Shown: positions 24,804 to 34,741 of the stretch, one piece after another
How positions within the stretch are numbered: the stretch's first letter is position 1
How the letters are laid out: each line of letters starts with the position of its first letter
Assembly (NCBI GenBank): GCA_013823565.1
Contig: PNMI01000001.1
Location: 296,955-360,954, forward strand
Source: Sphingobacteriaceae bacterium
GTDB taxonomy: Bacteria > Bacteroidota > Bacteroidia > B-17B0 > Aurantibacillaceae
Length of the DNA: 64,000 bases
Direction of reading: 5' to 3'
The notes under the pieces: generated by a model
The model's input: only the letters and a program-made list of their open reading frames with translations
Database searches by the model: none
What the model was told of the DNA's origin: nothing
Made by a program: the position numbers and the translations under genes

Positions 24804-26624
24804 TTAGGAAGGATTATTTTCCTGATTCTTAAAGAATTGATACACTAAATTAGCTTTTGAGTTACCAATAATAACAGCTAATTCAGCTAAAGTAGCTTCT
24901 TTAATTCCTTTTACGGATTTAAGTTCAGTGAGTAATTTTTGAGCTGTTTTGTCGCTGATCCCTTTAATTTCGGATAATTCCGTTTTAAAGGTTTCACGAC
25001 TTCGCTTATTGCGGTGATGCGTAATACCAAAACGGTGAGCTTCATCACGAATGTGTTGAATAATTTTTAACGTTTCAGAACGCTTATCTAAATACATTGG
25101 AACTGAATCACCAGGGAAATAAATTTCTTCTAAACGTTTGGCAATTCCAATCACCGTTACTTTCCCCATTAAATCTAATTTACGTAAACTCATCACCGCA
25201 GCACCTAATTGTCCTTTGCCACCATCAATCACAATTAATTGAGGCATTGGCAATCCTTCTTCAATCACACGAGAATAACGTCTAAATATTACTTCTTCCA
25301 TGGTTGCAAAATCATCAGGACCAACAACTGTTTTGACATTAAAATGTCTGTATTCTTTTTTAGCTGGTTTGCCGTCAATAAAAACAGGCATGGCGCTCAC
25401 CGCATAATCTCCCTGAATGTTGGAGTTATCAAATCCTTCTATTCTTCGAGGCTCTTCTTTCATGCGCAAATCTTTCATCATTTGTTGCATGATGCGATCA
25501 GTATGTCTTTCAGGATCAATAATAGCTAATTGTTTTTCGCGTTCTCGTTTATAAGATTCAGCATTTTTAAAACATAAATCCATTAAGTGTTTTTTATCAC
25601 CAATTTTTGGAACAACATATTTGGCTCCCGTAAATTCAAACTCTGGTTCAAAGGGAACAAAAATTTCTTTGCTGGAAGAATTGTATCTGATTCGGATTTC
25701 ATTGATAGCAAACACTAACATTTCTTCATCTGTTTCATCTAGCTTCTTTTTCAACTCTAAAGTTTGTGCTTGAATGATGGTTCCATTCATCACTTTAAAA
25801 TAATTCACGTAAGCCACTTTTTCATCACTTAAAATCGCAAACACATCCGTATCAGTAATAGAAGGGTGAACAATAGTGGATTTGCTTTGGTATTTTTCTA
25901 AGAGTTCAATTTTCTTTTTGGTATTGGCCGCATGCTCAAACTCTAATTTTTCAGCTTGCTCCAACATTATTTTTTTTAAATCTCTAATCGCAAAATTGAT
26001 ATCACCTTTTATAATTTCTCTAATGTGATTAATTCCTCTGTTATAATCTTCTTCACTTTGCTTACTCACACAAGGCGCTTTGCATTTACCAATTTGAAAT
26101 TCTAAACAAGCGGTGTATTTTTTCTTGTCAATATTTTCTTGACTCAAATCTAAATTGCAAGTTCTTAAAGGATATAATTGTTTAATTAAATCCAACAAAA
26201 TATACATGGTTGTAACAGAAGGGTATGGGCCATAATACTCGCTGCCATCTTTTTTTAGTTGTCGTGTTTGAAACACTCTAGGGAAGCGCTCATTTTTAAT
26301 AACAATCCATGGATAGGTTTTGTCGTCACGCAACATGATGTTGTATTTAGGCGTGAGACTTTTAATTAAATTATTTTCTAAAATTAAGGCATCCATTTCA
26401 GTATCTACCTTAATGGTTTTGATATCTACTATTTTTTTTACCATCACACGCAAACGATACGTGTCGTGTTCTTTAGTAAAATAGGAGGTAACACGCTTTT
26501 TTAAATTCTTTGCTTTGCCAACATACAGTAAATTATTATCTGCGTCATAATAACGATACACGCCCGGTGTTTCGGGTAAAGTTTTGAGGATACTTTGTAT
26601 ATGTTCTGAAAATGCTTCTGACAC
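24804..26624 (-). CDS. uvrC: Excinuclease ABC subunit C
   Basis: 606 aa, standard length, GTG start. The N-terminal GIY-YIG nuclease (about 16-45; GVYRYYDADNNLLYVGKAKNL) makes the 3' incision. The UVR/UvrB-binding segment lies about 205-232 (EQAEKLEFEHAA). A RNase H-like nuclease (VIDGGKGQLGAA) makes the 5' incision, and tandem helix-hairpin-helix motifs (SEIKGISDKTAQKLL) close the chain. It acts in nucleotide excision repair with UvrA and UvrB, which are not in the window. It is divergent from the glycosyltransferase gene. Confidence 0.96.
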   Translation of the reverse strand: MSEAFSEHIQSILKTLPETPGVYRYYDADNNLLYVGKAKNLKKRVTSYFTKEHDTYRLRVMVKKIVDIKTIKVDTEMDALILENNLIKSLTPKYNIMLRDDKTYPWIVIKNERFPRVFQTRQLKKDGSEYYGPYPSVTTMYILLDLIKQLYPLRTCNLDLSQENIDKKKYTACLEFQIGKCKAPCVSKQSEEDYNRGINHIREIIKGDINFAIRDLKKIMLEQAEKLEFEHAANTKKKIELLEKYQSKSTIVHPSITDTDVFAILSDEKVAYVNYFKVMNGTIIQAQTLELKKKLDETDEEMLVFAINEIRIRYNSSSKEIFVPFEPEFEFTGAKYVVPKIGDKKHLMDLCFKNAESYKREREKQLAIIDPERHTDRIMQQMMKDLRMKEEPRRIEGFDNSNIQGDYAVSAMPVFIDGKPAKKEYRHFNVKTVVGPDDFATMEEVIFRRYSRVIEEGLPMPQLIVIDGGKGQLGAAVMSLRKLDLMGKVTVIGIAKRLEEIYFPGDSVPMYLDKRSETLKIIQHIRDEAHRFGITHHRNKRSRETFKTELSEIKGISDKTAQKLLTELKSVKGIKEATLAELAVIIGNSKANLVYQFFKNQENNPS

Positions 26625-26658
26625 TTTGTAAAGTTAATTTTTTTAGTTAATTTGTAGC

Positions 26659-27636
26659 ATCTTAAAAAACAAAACCATATTTATTTCGCCACTTGATTGG
26701 GGTCTTGGTCATGCCACCCGATGTGTGCCATTGATTAAACAATTAATGGCTGACAATGTTGTGGTTTTGGGGGTTACTAAAACAACCTCTTTAATTTTTG
26801 ATGAGGAATTTTCTCAGCTACAAAAAGTAGAAGTTATACCCTATAATATAAAATATTCTAAAGCATTACCAGTAGCTGTAAAATTATTATTAGACGCTCC
26901 AAGAATATTTAATGTGATTAAACAGGAAAGAAAACAGCTTGAGCAGATTATTAAAGATTATAAAATTGATGTGGTGATTAGTGATAATCGTTTTGGAATG
27001 AGTTCTAAAAATGTGGAGAGTATATATATATCACATCAATTAAATGTGCAGGCAGGTATATTTTCTGAATTTGCTAATAAGATCCATCACCATTATATCA
27101 AACAATTTAATGCAGTTTGGGTGCCAGATTTTGAAGATGAAAAACTGTGTTTAGCTGGAAAATTATCGCATCATCACGCTTTAAAAAATGTAAAATATTT
27201 AGGACCTTTAAGTCGCTTACAGGTAATGAGTTCAAAAGAAAACGGCTCTGATTACTTATGTCTATTATCTGGTCCAGAGCCTTTACGAACTGAATTGGAA
27301 AGGATTTTAATAGAAAAAGCGAATCAAAGCGATAAAAAGATTTGTATTGTAAGAGGAACAAATAAAAAGCGAAAGAGTTTTGTCAATAAAAACATTACGA
27401 TTACCGATGCCCCAAGTGCAAATGAATTATCTCAATGGATTATAGACTCAAAAATAGTAGTGTGTAGAAGTGGCTATAGTACCTTAATGGATTTACATCA
27501 GTTAAATAAACAAAGTTGCGTGTTAATACCGACGCCTGGTCAGGAGGAACAAGAATATTTAGCGAACTATTGGAGTCAAAAGCCAGGATTTAAGATTATT
27601 CATGAAAAAGACCTTAAAAGCTTTAGTTTTAGTTAG
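26659..27636 (+). CDS. Predicted glycosyltransferase (GT28-like), non-canonical start codon likely
   Basis: The frame contains ISPLDWGLGHATRC followed by VPLIK, the conserved N-terminal loop of this Bacteroidota glycosyltransferase family, upstream of the first ATG/GTG/TTG codon (GTG at 26725). The in-frame stop TAG at 26644 leaves no canonical start before the motif. I place the start at ATC 26659 (ILKNKTIF), about 325 aa in all; ATT 26650 is another option. The C-terminal half carries a GYSTLMDLHQL and IPTPGQEEQEY donor-binding segment like MurG-type enzymes. Sugar and acceptor are unknown. If translation truly starts at 26725, the enzyme would lack its acceptor loop. Confidence 0.7.
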   Translation: MLKNKTIFISPLDWGLGHATRCVPLIKQLMADNVVVLGVTKTTSLIFDEEFSQLQKVEVIPYNIKYSKALPVAVKLLLDAPRIFNVIKQERKQLEQIIKDYKIDVVISDNRFGMSSKNVESIYISHQLNVQAGIFSEFANKIHHHYIKQFNAVWVPDFEDEKLCLAGKLSHHHALKNVKYLGPLSRLQVMSSKENGSDYLCLLSGPEPLRTELERILIEKANQSDKKICIVRGTNKKRKSFVNKNITITDAPSANELSQWIIDSKIVVCRSGYSTLMDLHQLNKQSCVLIPTPGQEEQEYLANYWSQKPGFKIIHEKDLKSFSFS

Positions 27637-27709
27637 TCAATTCACAATATCAGTTTCATAACTCTGACGTTTGTCATTTATTTAACCATCAAATTCTGCT
27701 ACATTCGAG

Positions 27710-30331
27710 GTGGTGTATTTGGTAAAAAAAATAGCGTTTTATGTTTTTATTGTGGCTTCTTTAGTTGCCGCAGTTTGGGGTTATTTTCGTTTAAGAGAAA
27801 GTAAAGAGCCAAATATTTCCATTACAGAGCATATTCCTGCTAATGCGATGTGTGTTATTGAAACTAAAAACTGTAGTGAATTAGTTTCACAATTAACTCG
27901 TCAAAATTTAATTTGGAATGCCTTGCTATCAAACGAATCGATGCTAGTGGCTCAAAACGGCATCAAATATTTAGATTCGTTAGTAAATGCAAAACCAGAA
28001 ATAGCAGCGGTAATCTCAGACAATTCATTGTATTGGTCGCTTGTTAAACAAGGTAATATTATAGAGCATCTTATTTTATTTAAGTTTAAGGAAAAAAATA
28101 ATGAAGCGTTATTTGAAGAGTTTTTTAAATCAGCTTTTTCAAAAGATGCCTCGATATCTTCATTTGAGGCTTATTATTTTACAAATAATAAGCAAAAGTG
28201 GTTACTTACCTTGAAGGATGGAATTGTGTATTTAAGTTCTGATGTGGGTTTATTGCAAAATGCTTTAGAACTGAGAAAAGAAGAGTCGATTGCCAATAAT
28301 AAATCATATTTAGAGTTATTAAAATTGAATGGGGAACAAAAATCTCAAATCTATTTTAATCATACCAATACTAATTTGTTATCTAAAAATTTATTTACAC
28401 AACAATCATTATTTGGCTTAGAAGTTCAATTAAATGAAATTACATTAACGGGCTATACTAATACAGATAGCTTGTCGTTGTTTAATTGTTTGATGAATCA
28501 AAGCTCAGAGAGTATTACAGGTTTTGAGCATTTGCCTGATAACCCAATTTTAATTCAAGGAGTGGCATTAAGCGACGCTCATTTGTTTTATAAAACAGTT
28601 AAGCAACAGTTAACGAGCGAGGTAAATAGAAAAAATGAATTGGCCTGGAACGCATTAAATGACAGTGCACTATATAATATTGAAAAAGAAAGTTTGGATA
28701 ATATAGATGAGGAAATTTTATCAGCAAATTATGTTATTGATAACACAACTTGTCAAGTTTTGAGTTTAAAAATTAAAGATTTAGAAAAAAGTGAAGCTTT
28801 TTTGACATTAATGAGTGATAGTGTTTTATCTATTGGAGAATCAAAAGTGTATAAATTAAATATAGATTTGGCACAGGTATTTTCTTTTTCTAAAAATGAT
28901 TTAAAAAATCAATACGCTTGTTTGTCCGATAATCATTTATTGTTTTTTTCTCATAAGTCTGTTTTAGATTACTTTCAGCAATCTACCGTTAATGCTCAGT
29001 TTTTAGGTAAAAATGTTGCGTTTATGAATTATGCAAATGATAACCTTATGCTAGATTGCAATTATTTGTATTATGAAAATTCAGAGTTAATGAAAACACA
29101 TAACATTAATTCATTTATAAATTCAGAAGAACTTTGGAAGTCGGAGAATGCAACAGCACAATTGTCGTTAACAGCAAAAAATTATAAGAACAGTATTCAG
29201 GTTCGAATTAATGCTACTCATGCTCAACAAAAAATAGAGGGAGGCAACAATACCAATAATGCATTATGGGCATTCTCGGCTGATTCATCAGTTAATACAA
29301 GGGTTTATTTGTTTGCCAATCACTCAACACAGGAAAATGAATTGTGTTTTCAAGACGAGACAAATAATTTGTATTTAATTAATTCTACAGGTAATTTAAT
29401 TTTTAAAAAGAAAATTACTGAAGCTATTCAATCAGAAATTTATACGGTTGATATTTTCAAAAATGGCAAATTACAATTGCTATTCAATACCGAAAATTAT
29501 TTACACCTAATTGATAGAAATGGAAATTACGTGCAAGGATTTCCTGTTAAACTTCCTTCTAAAGTGACGTCTAATTTAACTTTATTGGATTATGAAGGCA
29601 ATAAAGATTACCGTTTATTTATTGCCTGCGCAGATAAACGCATTTATAATTTTTCACTATACGGCGTAAAAACAGAAGGTTTTGTTCCTGTAAAAACAGA
29701 TGCAGAAGTTGTATTGCCTATTCGTTATGTGCATGTAGGTGCCAGTGATTATCTAATCACTGTTGATGTTTCTGGTAAAATATACGCGTTTAGTAGAAAA
29801 GGTGAGGGACGTATTGATTTTAAAAATAAAACTATTGCACAATTAGAACACGTGTTTGTGTTAGCAGGAAATAATTTAGATAATACCAAATTGATTTATG
29901 TAGATGATAAAAATAATTTATTAAATAAAATTTCCTTAACGGATAAGAAAGAAGCACTTAAAATTGGCGATGAATTGAATGATTTTAAAACTTCTTTTGC
30001 ATTGGTGGATGATGACACGCAATCGGATATGTTAGTATTCGGCAATGGAGCTTTTTATTCATATGATTTATTCACTGGAAAATTGATGGAATATTTTAAT
30101 GAGTTGGCTGTTTATGATGATGCTCAAGTAGTTCAAACGAGTGACCATGATTGGTTGTTAGCTTATGATAAAACAGGACAAAAAGTGGATGTGGTGAATA
30201 CAACAGGAAAACTGGCTACTTCGTTACAAGGAGCAACGCAAAAGCCATTTACTTGCGATTTATATAAAAACGGAAAAACGTATATATTACTAGTAAATGG
30301 TAATAAAGTAAGTTGCCAAGAGTTGAAATAA
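27710..30331 (+). CDS. Large membrane-anchored protein of unknown function with C-terminal propeller-like region
   Basis: 873 aa. One hydrophobic helix lies at about 5-25 and then an extracytoplasmic-looking chain. Residues about 40-520 are a poorly defined alpha/beta region (ITEHIPANAMCVIETKN, ALSDAHLFYKTV). About 545-870 shows repeated strand units (DETNNLYLINSTGNLIFKKK, DRNGNYVQGFPVKLP, DVSGKIYAFSRKGEG) like a PQQ/WD-type propeller. The start is one of two adjacent GTG codons or the TTG at 27719. No catalytic motif is recognised. It is convergent with purM. Confidence 0.7.
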   Translation: MVYLVKKIAFYVFIVASLVAAVWGYFRLRESKEPNISITEHIPANAMCVIETKNCSELVSQLTRQNLIWNALLSNESMLVAQNGIKYLDSLVNAKPEIAAVISDNSLYWSLVKQGNIIEHLILFKFKEKNNEALFEEFFKSAFSKDASISSFEAYYFTNNKQKWLLTLKDGIVYLSSDVGLLQNALELRKEESIANNKSYLELLKLNGEQKSQIYFNHTNTNLLSKNLFTQQSLFGLEVQLNEITLTGYTNTDSLSLFNCLMNQSSESITGFEHLPDNPILIQGVALSDAHLFYKTVKQQLTSEVNRKNELAWNALNDSALYNIEKESLDNIDEEILSANYVIDNTTCQVLSLKIKDLEKSEAFLTLMSDSVLSIGESKVYKLNIDLAQVFSFSKNDLKNQYACLSDNHLLFFSHKSVLDYFQQSTVNAQFLGKNVAFMNYANDNLMLDCNYLYYENSELMKTHNINSFINSEELWKSENATAQLSLTAKNYKNSIQVRINATHAQQKIEGGNNTNNALWAFSADSSVNTRVYLFANHSTQENELCFQDETNNLYLINSTGNLIFKKKITEAIQSEIYTVDIFKNGKLQLLFNTENYLHLIDRNGNYVQGFPVKLPSKVTSNLTLLDYEGNKDYRLFIACADKRIYNFSLYGVKTEGFVPVKTDAEVVLPIRYVHVGASDYLITVDVSGKIYAFSRKGEGRIDFKNKTIAQLEHVFVLAGNNLDNTKLIYVDDKNNLLNKISLTDKKEALKIGDELNDFKTSFALVDDDTQSDMLVFGNGAFYSYDLFTGKLMEYFNELAVYDDAQVVQTSDHDWLLAYDKTGQKVDVVNTTGKLATSLQGATQKPFTCDLYKNGKTYILLVNGNKVSCQELK

Positions 30332-30335
30332 TAAA

Positions 30336-30392
30336 GTCATGCTGAACTTGTTTCAGCATCTCATGAGACCCTGAAACAAGTTCAGGGTGACA
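30336..30392. repeat. Pair of inverted REP-like units between convergent genes
   Basis: GTCATGCTGAACTTGTTTCA and its inverted partner CTGAAACAAGTTCAGGGTGA form a long stem with a short loop, 5 bp after the upstream stop. This type of sequence is scattered in many Bacteroidota intergenic regions. It could also stop or protect transcripts from both sides. Confidence 0.75.
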
Positions 30393-30413
30393 TAACTCTG
30401 AGATTTTTAGATA

Positions 30414-31613
30414 TTAATACTCAAACTTTCCAAACTCCGATTCAATTGTTACTTTTTTACCATCAAATTTTTCTACTCTTCCAATAATTTGAGCATCCAC
30501 ATTAAATGATTTTGAAATCGCAATCACTTCTTGTGCCAATTCCGCTGGTAAATACACTTCTAAGCGGTGCCCCATATTAAAGACTTTATACATTTCTTTA
30601 TAATCGGTTTTACTTTGTTCGTGTATAGTTTTAAATAATGGAGGTAATGGAAACAAATTATTTTTGATAATATGAACTCCTTCTACAAAATGCAATACTT
30701 TAGTTTGAGCGCCACCACTACAATGCACAATGCCATTAATTTTAGTGCCTAGAGTTGACAATAATTTTTTAACGATTGGTGCATAGGTTCTAGTAGGAGA
30801 TAATACTAATTTACCAGCTGTAATTTGTTCTTTGATTTCTTTACCGTTAATGTCGGTATAACTTACGTCAATTTTATCAGTTAAATTTAATTGTCCGCAA
30901 TAGGTTACTTCATTTGGTAAGGCGTTATCGTAGGATTCGGGATATTTTTCAGCAACGGTATAATTAAACACATCATGACGAGCGCTCGTTAATCCGTTGC
31001 TTCCCATGCCTCCATTATACTCAGTTTCGTAAGTGGCTTTACCAGATGATGATAAGCCAATAATGACATCACCTGCTTTGATGTTATGATTTGAAATGAC
31101 ATCATCTTTTTTCATTCGGCAAACAACAGTGCTGTCTACAATTAATGTGCGCACTAAATCGCCTACATCAGCGGTTTCCCCACCTGTTGAACGAATGTCA
31201 ATGCCATTATCTCTTAAATTTTGTAATACTTCTTCAGTGCCGTTAATAATGGCAGAAATAACTTCACCCGGAATTAATCCTTTATTACGACCAATCGTAG
31301 AAGACAATAAAATATTGTTAGTTGCGCCAACACAAATTAAATCATCTATATTCATGATGACTGCATCTTGTGCAATACCTTTCCAAACACTTAAATCGCC
31401 TGTTTCTTTCCAATATACATAAGCTAAAGATGATTTTGTCCCTGCTCCGTCAGCGTGCATGATAATGCAATGCTCATTGCTTCCAGTTAAATAATCTGGA
31501 ACAATTTTACAGAAAGCTTGAGGAAATAAACCCTTATCGATATTAGAAATAGCATTATGAACATCTTCTTTAGATGCAGAAACACCACGTAAATTATATT
31601 TTAAGTCTGACAT
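30414..31613 (-). CDS. purM: Phosphoribosylformylglycinamidine cyclo-ligase (AIR synthetase)
   Basis: 399 aa from the ATG at 31613 (MSDLKYNLRGVSASKEDV); the ORF-track start 24 bp upstream is a TTG inside the leader. PurM motifs include HADGAGTKSSLAY, DAVIMNIDDLICVGA, GGETADVGD and GLSSSGKATYE. It converts FGAM to AIR in purine synthesis using ATP. Bacteroidota PurM proteins are longer (about 390 aa) than the E. coli enzyme, and this fits. Transcribed alone. Confidence 0.93.
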   Translation of the reverse strand: MSDLKYNLRGVSASKEDVHNAISNIDKGLFPQAFCKIVPDYLTGSNEHCIIMHADGAGTKSSLAYVYWKETGDLSVWKGIAQDAVIMNIDDLICVGATNNILLSSTIGRNKGLIPGEVISAIINGTEEVLQNLRDNGIDIRSTGGETADVGDLVRTLIVDSTVVCRMKKDDVISNHNIKAGDVIIGLSSSGKATYETEYNGGMGSNGLTSARHDVFNYTVAEKYPESYDNALPNEVTYCGQLNLTDKIDVSYTDINGKEIKEQITAGKLVLSPTRTYAPIVKKLLSTLGTKINGIVHCSGGAQTKVLHFVEGVHIIKNNLFPLPPLFKTIHEQSKTDYKEMYKVFNMGHRLEVYLPAELAQEVIAISKSFNVDAQIIGRVEKFDGKKVTIESEFGKFEY

Positions 31614-31646
31614 TGGATTGAAGCTAATAAAGCTCAAAGATAACAG

Positions 31647-31682
31647 AAAAAGGTGCTTTATGATTAGTAAAGCACCTTTTTT
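31647..31682 (-). terminator. Hairpin terminator of the LRR gene
   Basis: AAAGGTGCTTTA-loop-TAAAGCACCTTT with T runs on both ends. It lies 20 bp past the stop of 31702-34653 and before purM. Confidence 0.8.
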
Positions 31683-31701
31683 ATTTCACATTTAGTGGGC
31701 T

Positions 31702-34653
31702 TTATTTCACAATCACCACCTTTTTATTAATAACGGTTGAGTTTCCTTTGATATTAATTGTATAAACGCCCGCTGCTAAATTGCTTGCGTCAATGGTGTC
31801 TTGTCCGTTTTCTATCGTTTGAGATAATACGGTGTTTCCAGCTATGTCAAATACTTCTACGAATTGTTTTTCTTTTTCGTGAAGTTCAATGGTGAATATC
31901 CCTGTTGTTGGATTAGGGTATAAGGATATTGAACTTTCTTTTAGCTCTTTTACATCTGTTGTGATATCTTTAATAGAGTTATAAGTTGTATTTGTGACAA
32001 TAGGCGCATTAAAATCAAAATAAATATAAGCTGTGTTTTTTATCTGATATGGTCTCACCCATGTTGCTTTTGGTTTAATACGGTATTGAATAAATCCAAT
32101 TGACCCTTCAGGATTACTTGAACTATCTGGTAACTGAATATTTGCAAAATACACGTTTAGTTTACGACCAACTAAACTTGTTGAATTCTGGTGGCTGTAA
32201 TCTAGTACTTGAAAAGTTTCTAAATCCAATTGATTATCTAAAGTATCTGCCAACATAATATTAAATGCAGGAGCATTACCTGTGTTTTGAAAGTGAATAG
32301 TATAGGTTAACCAATCGTTAAAGTTAGGGTCAACCATAATTGGATACACTTCTTTAATATTTGGGTCATGAGAGTTAACCACATTGTAACAAGCGGTGTA
32401 ATTATTGTTTGATAGATTGTTGTCTCCTCCAATAGGATTAACATCTACAATAACACAGATTGGGTCTCCAGCTTGTGCTGTTGTGAAAGTTTGTAGTAGT
32501 ATCTTAAAATCATTAGTATTATCTATGCTGTCAAAATCAGTAATATTGTAGGTGAATTCGTTGCCAGAAACACTTGGAGTTAAAGAGCCCACCGCAGGAC
32601 CTAAATAAATAACTGGCCCAGTTACTTTAAAAGATACTATTCCACTGATTCCAGAAGCGCAGTTTAAATTATAGCGTCTTGAAATGTCTCCCGCGTTTAT
32701 TCTTAATGTATGTGTTTGTCCTGGAAATACAATTCCACATGTCGATACAGATTGAACGCCAACATCATATCCGGGTTTGCAATCTAGTGCAAAATTAATA
32801 TTGGTATCAAGTGCCGCTACTGTCACTAAACTATCTAGTCCTGGATCAACGCAAGAGGCAGTATATGGTAAATTGCTATCATCTACTATAATAGAATATG
32901 TATTTGCAGTATCCAAAAATTGATACACTCCATTTAAAGCAGTATATGTGCTTCCTATGAAATTGCCATTTGTATCATGGATTTTTACGCCAACATTTTT
33001 CAACCCTACATCGCCGCTATCTTTTAAGCAGTTACTAGTATTGTCCTTGTATGTAAATCCAACAATGCCAAAAGAAGAAGCGCAACCAAATGGATTTCCT
33101 GCAGCACAAAGTGGATAATTTAGAATTAAAGAATCCATTGTGGGAATGTAGTTTGGAAGGCACGTAAATGGATTGTGACTAATATTAAAATATCCAGGAA
33201 TAGTATTAAACGGACTAAAGCAGTGGATGTTATTATAGCTGCAATCTAATCCATTTAATGTTGGCGGCAATGTTGGTAAATTAGTAATTTGATTTTGACT
33301 ACAAGCTAAACCAGAAAGTGATGAAGGTAAAGCGGGTAACGTTGTAATTGAATTTGTGCTACAATTTAAGTTTAGTAGATTGTTTAGTAAAACAGGTAGA
33401 CTTGTTAGCTGATTGACAGAACAATTTAAACTCAACAATGAATTTGGTAAAGAAGGCAATGCCGTTAATTGATTTACTTGACAGTCTAGCGAACTTAGAG
33501 ATGGAGTCAATACAGGTAAGGCAGGTATGGAATTGTTATCACATGCTAGATTTAATAATGAGTTTGGTAATGAAGGTAGGCTAGGTAAAAAATTATTACC
33601 GCAATCTAAATCTGTTAACGAAGTTGATAAAGATGGAAGTATTGGTAATTGGTTACTTCTGCAATATAGAAATACTAATGTATTTGGTAAGGCTGGTAAA
33701 CTAGTTAATTGATTTTCGTTACAATTTAGTTTATATAATCCATTATTTAAAGGTGGAAGATTAGTGAGTAGATTGTTATTGCAAATTAAATGTGTTAATG
33801 AGTTTGGTAAACTAGGCAACACTGTAAGTTGGTTGTATGTACAAAATAATGTTACTAATGCATTTGATAGTGCAGGAAGATTGTTGAGTGGGTTATGACT
33901 ACAGTTTAAATTTACAAGACTGTTTGGTAAAAAGGGAAGACTTGTTAACGCATTCATACTGCAATCTAAGCCTATTAATGAAGTTGGTAGAGTTGGTAAA
34001 CTTGTTAATTGATTAACACTGCAATTGATTGTATCTAATGAATTTGGTAATGCTGGAAGGTTTTGTAATAGATTATTACTGCATAATAAACTTTGTAAAT
34101 TAGATGGTAGTACTGGAAGATTTTGTAGCATATTACCACTACAGTTCAAGAATTTTAATGAAGTAGGTAATGTTGGAAGATTTGTTAAGCTATCATTCCA
34201 GCACTCTAAATGCACAATGGTGTTTGGTAAAGTAGGTAACACCATTAAGGGATTTAAGTAACATACTAGCATTTTTAAATTACTTGGTAAAGCATGTAAA
34301 GTGTCGAGTGAAATATTGCAACAAATTAAAGATTCTAAAGTTGCTGGCAGCTTAGGTAAGCTATCAATTCTGTTTGGAGTAAGACCCCATACAGTATTTC
34401 CACAATCTAAAGTTTTTAAGGAATCAAAATACTGTATACCATCTAAATTGTAGATTTTATAATTTTGAGCAGATACTATTGTTCTAGTAGTTACATCAAC
34501 ATGTGTTGTGTCTAATTGATTACCAACAATAGCTGTTGGAATATTAGCTTGTAACCAAGCTACAAAACCAGCGTCTGATATAGTAACTGTATTTTGTGCT
34601 TTAAGTCCTGTTAAACAAAATAATAAGGCTAGTAGTGTAAATAATGCTTTCAT
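31702..34653 (-). CDS. Secreted LPX-type leucine-rich-repeat protein with T9SS type A sorting domain
   Basis: 983 aa. The signal peptide ends LKAQ. A short cap is followed by about 19 tandem 20-aa LRRs (about 97-476; pattern LPxLPxSLxxLxCxxNxLxx). Next come an SdrD-B/Cna-B-like domain (about 535-620; VGLKNVGVKIHDTNG), DUF11/DUF7619-like beta domains (HDPNIKEVYPIMVDP, YTIHFQNTGNAPAFN, YIYFDFNAPIVTNT), and a type A sorting domain (SISLYPNPTTGIFTIELH to the end). It is delivered to the surface or medium by T9SS; binding protein or glycan is inferred. The LPX repeat class is best known from IpaH/YopM effectors, where there is no conserved Cys. Confidence 0.9.
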   Translation of the reverse strand: MKALFTLLALLFCLTGLKAQNTVTISDAGFVAWLQANIPTAIVGNQLDTTHVDVTTRTIVSAQNYKIYNLDGIQYFDSLKTLDCGNTVWGLTPNRIDSLPKLPATLESLICCNISLDTLHALPSNLKMLVCYLNPLMVLPTLPNTIVHLECWNDSLTNLPTLPTSLKFLNCSGNMLQNLPVLPSNLQSLLCSNNLLQNLPALPNSLDTINCSVNQLTSLPTLPTSLIGLDCSMNALTSLPFLPNSLVNLNCSHNPLNNLPALSNALVTLFCTYNQLTVLPSLPNSLTHLICNNNLLTNLPPLNNGLYKLNCNENQLTSLPALPNTLVFLYCRSNQLPILPSLSTSLTDLDCGNNFLPSLPSLPNSLLNLACDNNSIPALPVLTPSLSSLDCQVNQLTALPSLPNSLLSLNCSVNQLTSLPVLLNNLLNLNCSTNSITTLPALPSSLSGLACSQNQITNLPTLPPTLNGLDCSYNNIHCFSPFNTIPGYFNISHNPFTCLPNYIPTMDSLILNYPLCAAGNPFGCASSFGIVGFTYKDNTSNCLKDSGDVGLKNVGVKIHDTNGNFIGSTYTALNGVYQFLDTANTYSIIVDDSNLPYTASCVDPGLDSLVTVAALDTNINFALDCKPGYDVGVQSVSTCGIVFPGQTHTLRINAGDISRRYNLNCASGISGIVSFKVTGPVIYLGPAVGSLTPSVSGNEFTYNITDFDSIDNTNDFKILLQTFTTAQAGDPICVIVDVNPIGGDNNLSNNNYTACYNVVNSHDPNIKEVYPIMVDPNFNDWLTYTIHFQNTGNAPAFNIMLADTLDNQLDLETFQVLDYSHQNSTSLVGRKLNVYFANIQLPDSSSNPEGSIGFIQYRIKPKATWVRPYQIKNTAYIYFDFNAPIVTNTTYNSIKDITTDVKELKESSISLYPNPTTGIFTIELHEKEKQFVEVFDIAGNTVLSQTIENGQDTIDASNLAAGVYTINIKGNSTVINKKVVIVK
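33226..34365 (-). repeat. 60-bp tandem array encoding 19 LPX leucine-rich repeats
   Basis: About 19 uninterrupted 20-codon units by my count. Nearly every unit keeps LP, L..L..L, Cys and Asn positions while the other codons differ, so the array is old and selected rather than freshly expanded. Confidence 0.8.
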
Positions 34654-34741
34654 AACGCGAGTTTTTTAGTAGTTCTAATGTAAAATTAGGTAATACATCG
34701 CCCATTATTTGGCTACTTTGTTAGTAGCTAAGCATAATCTA

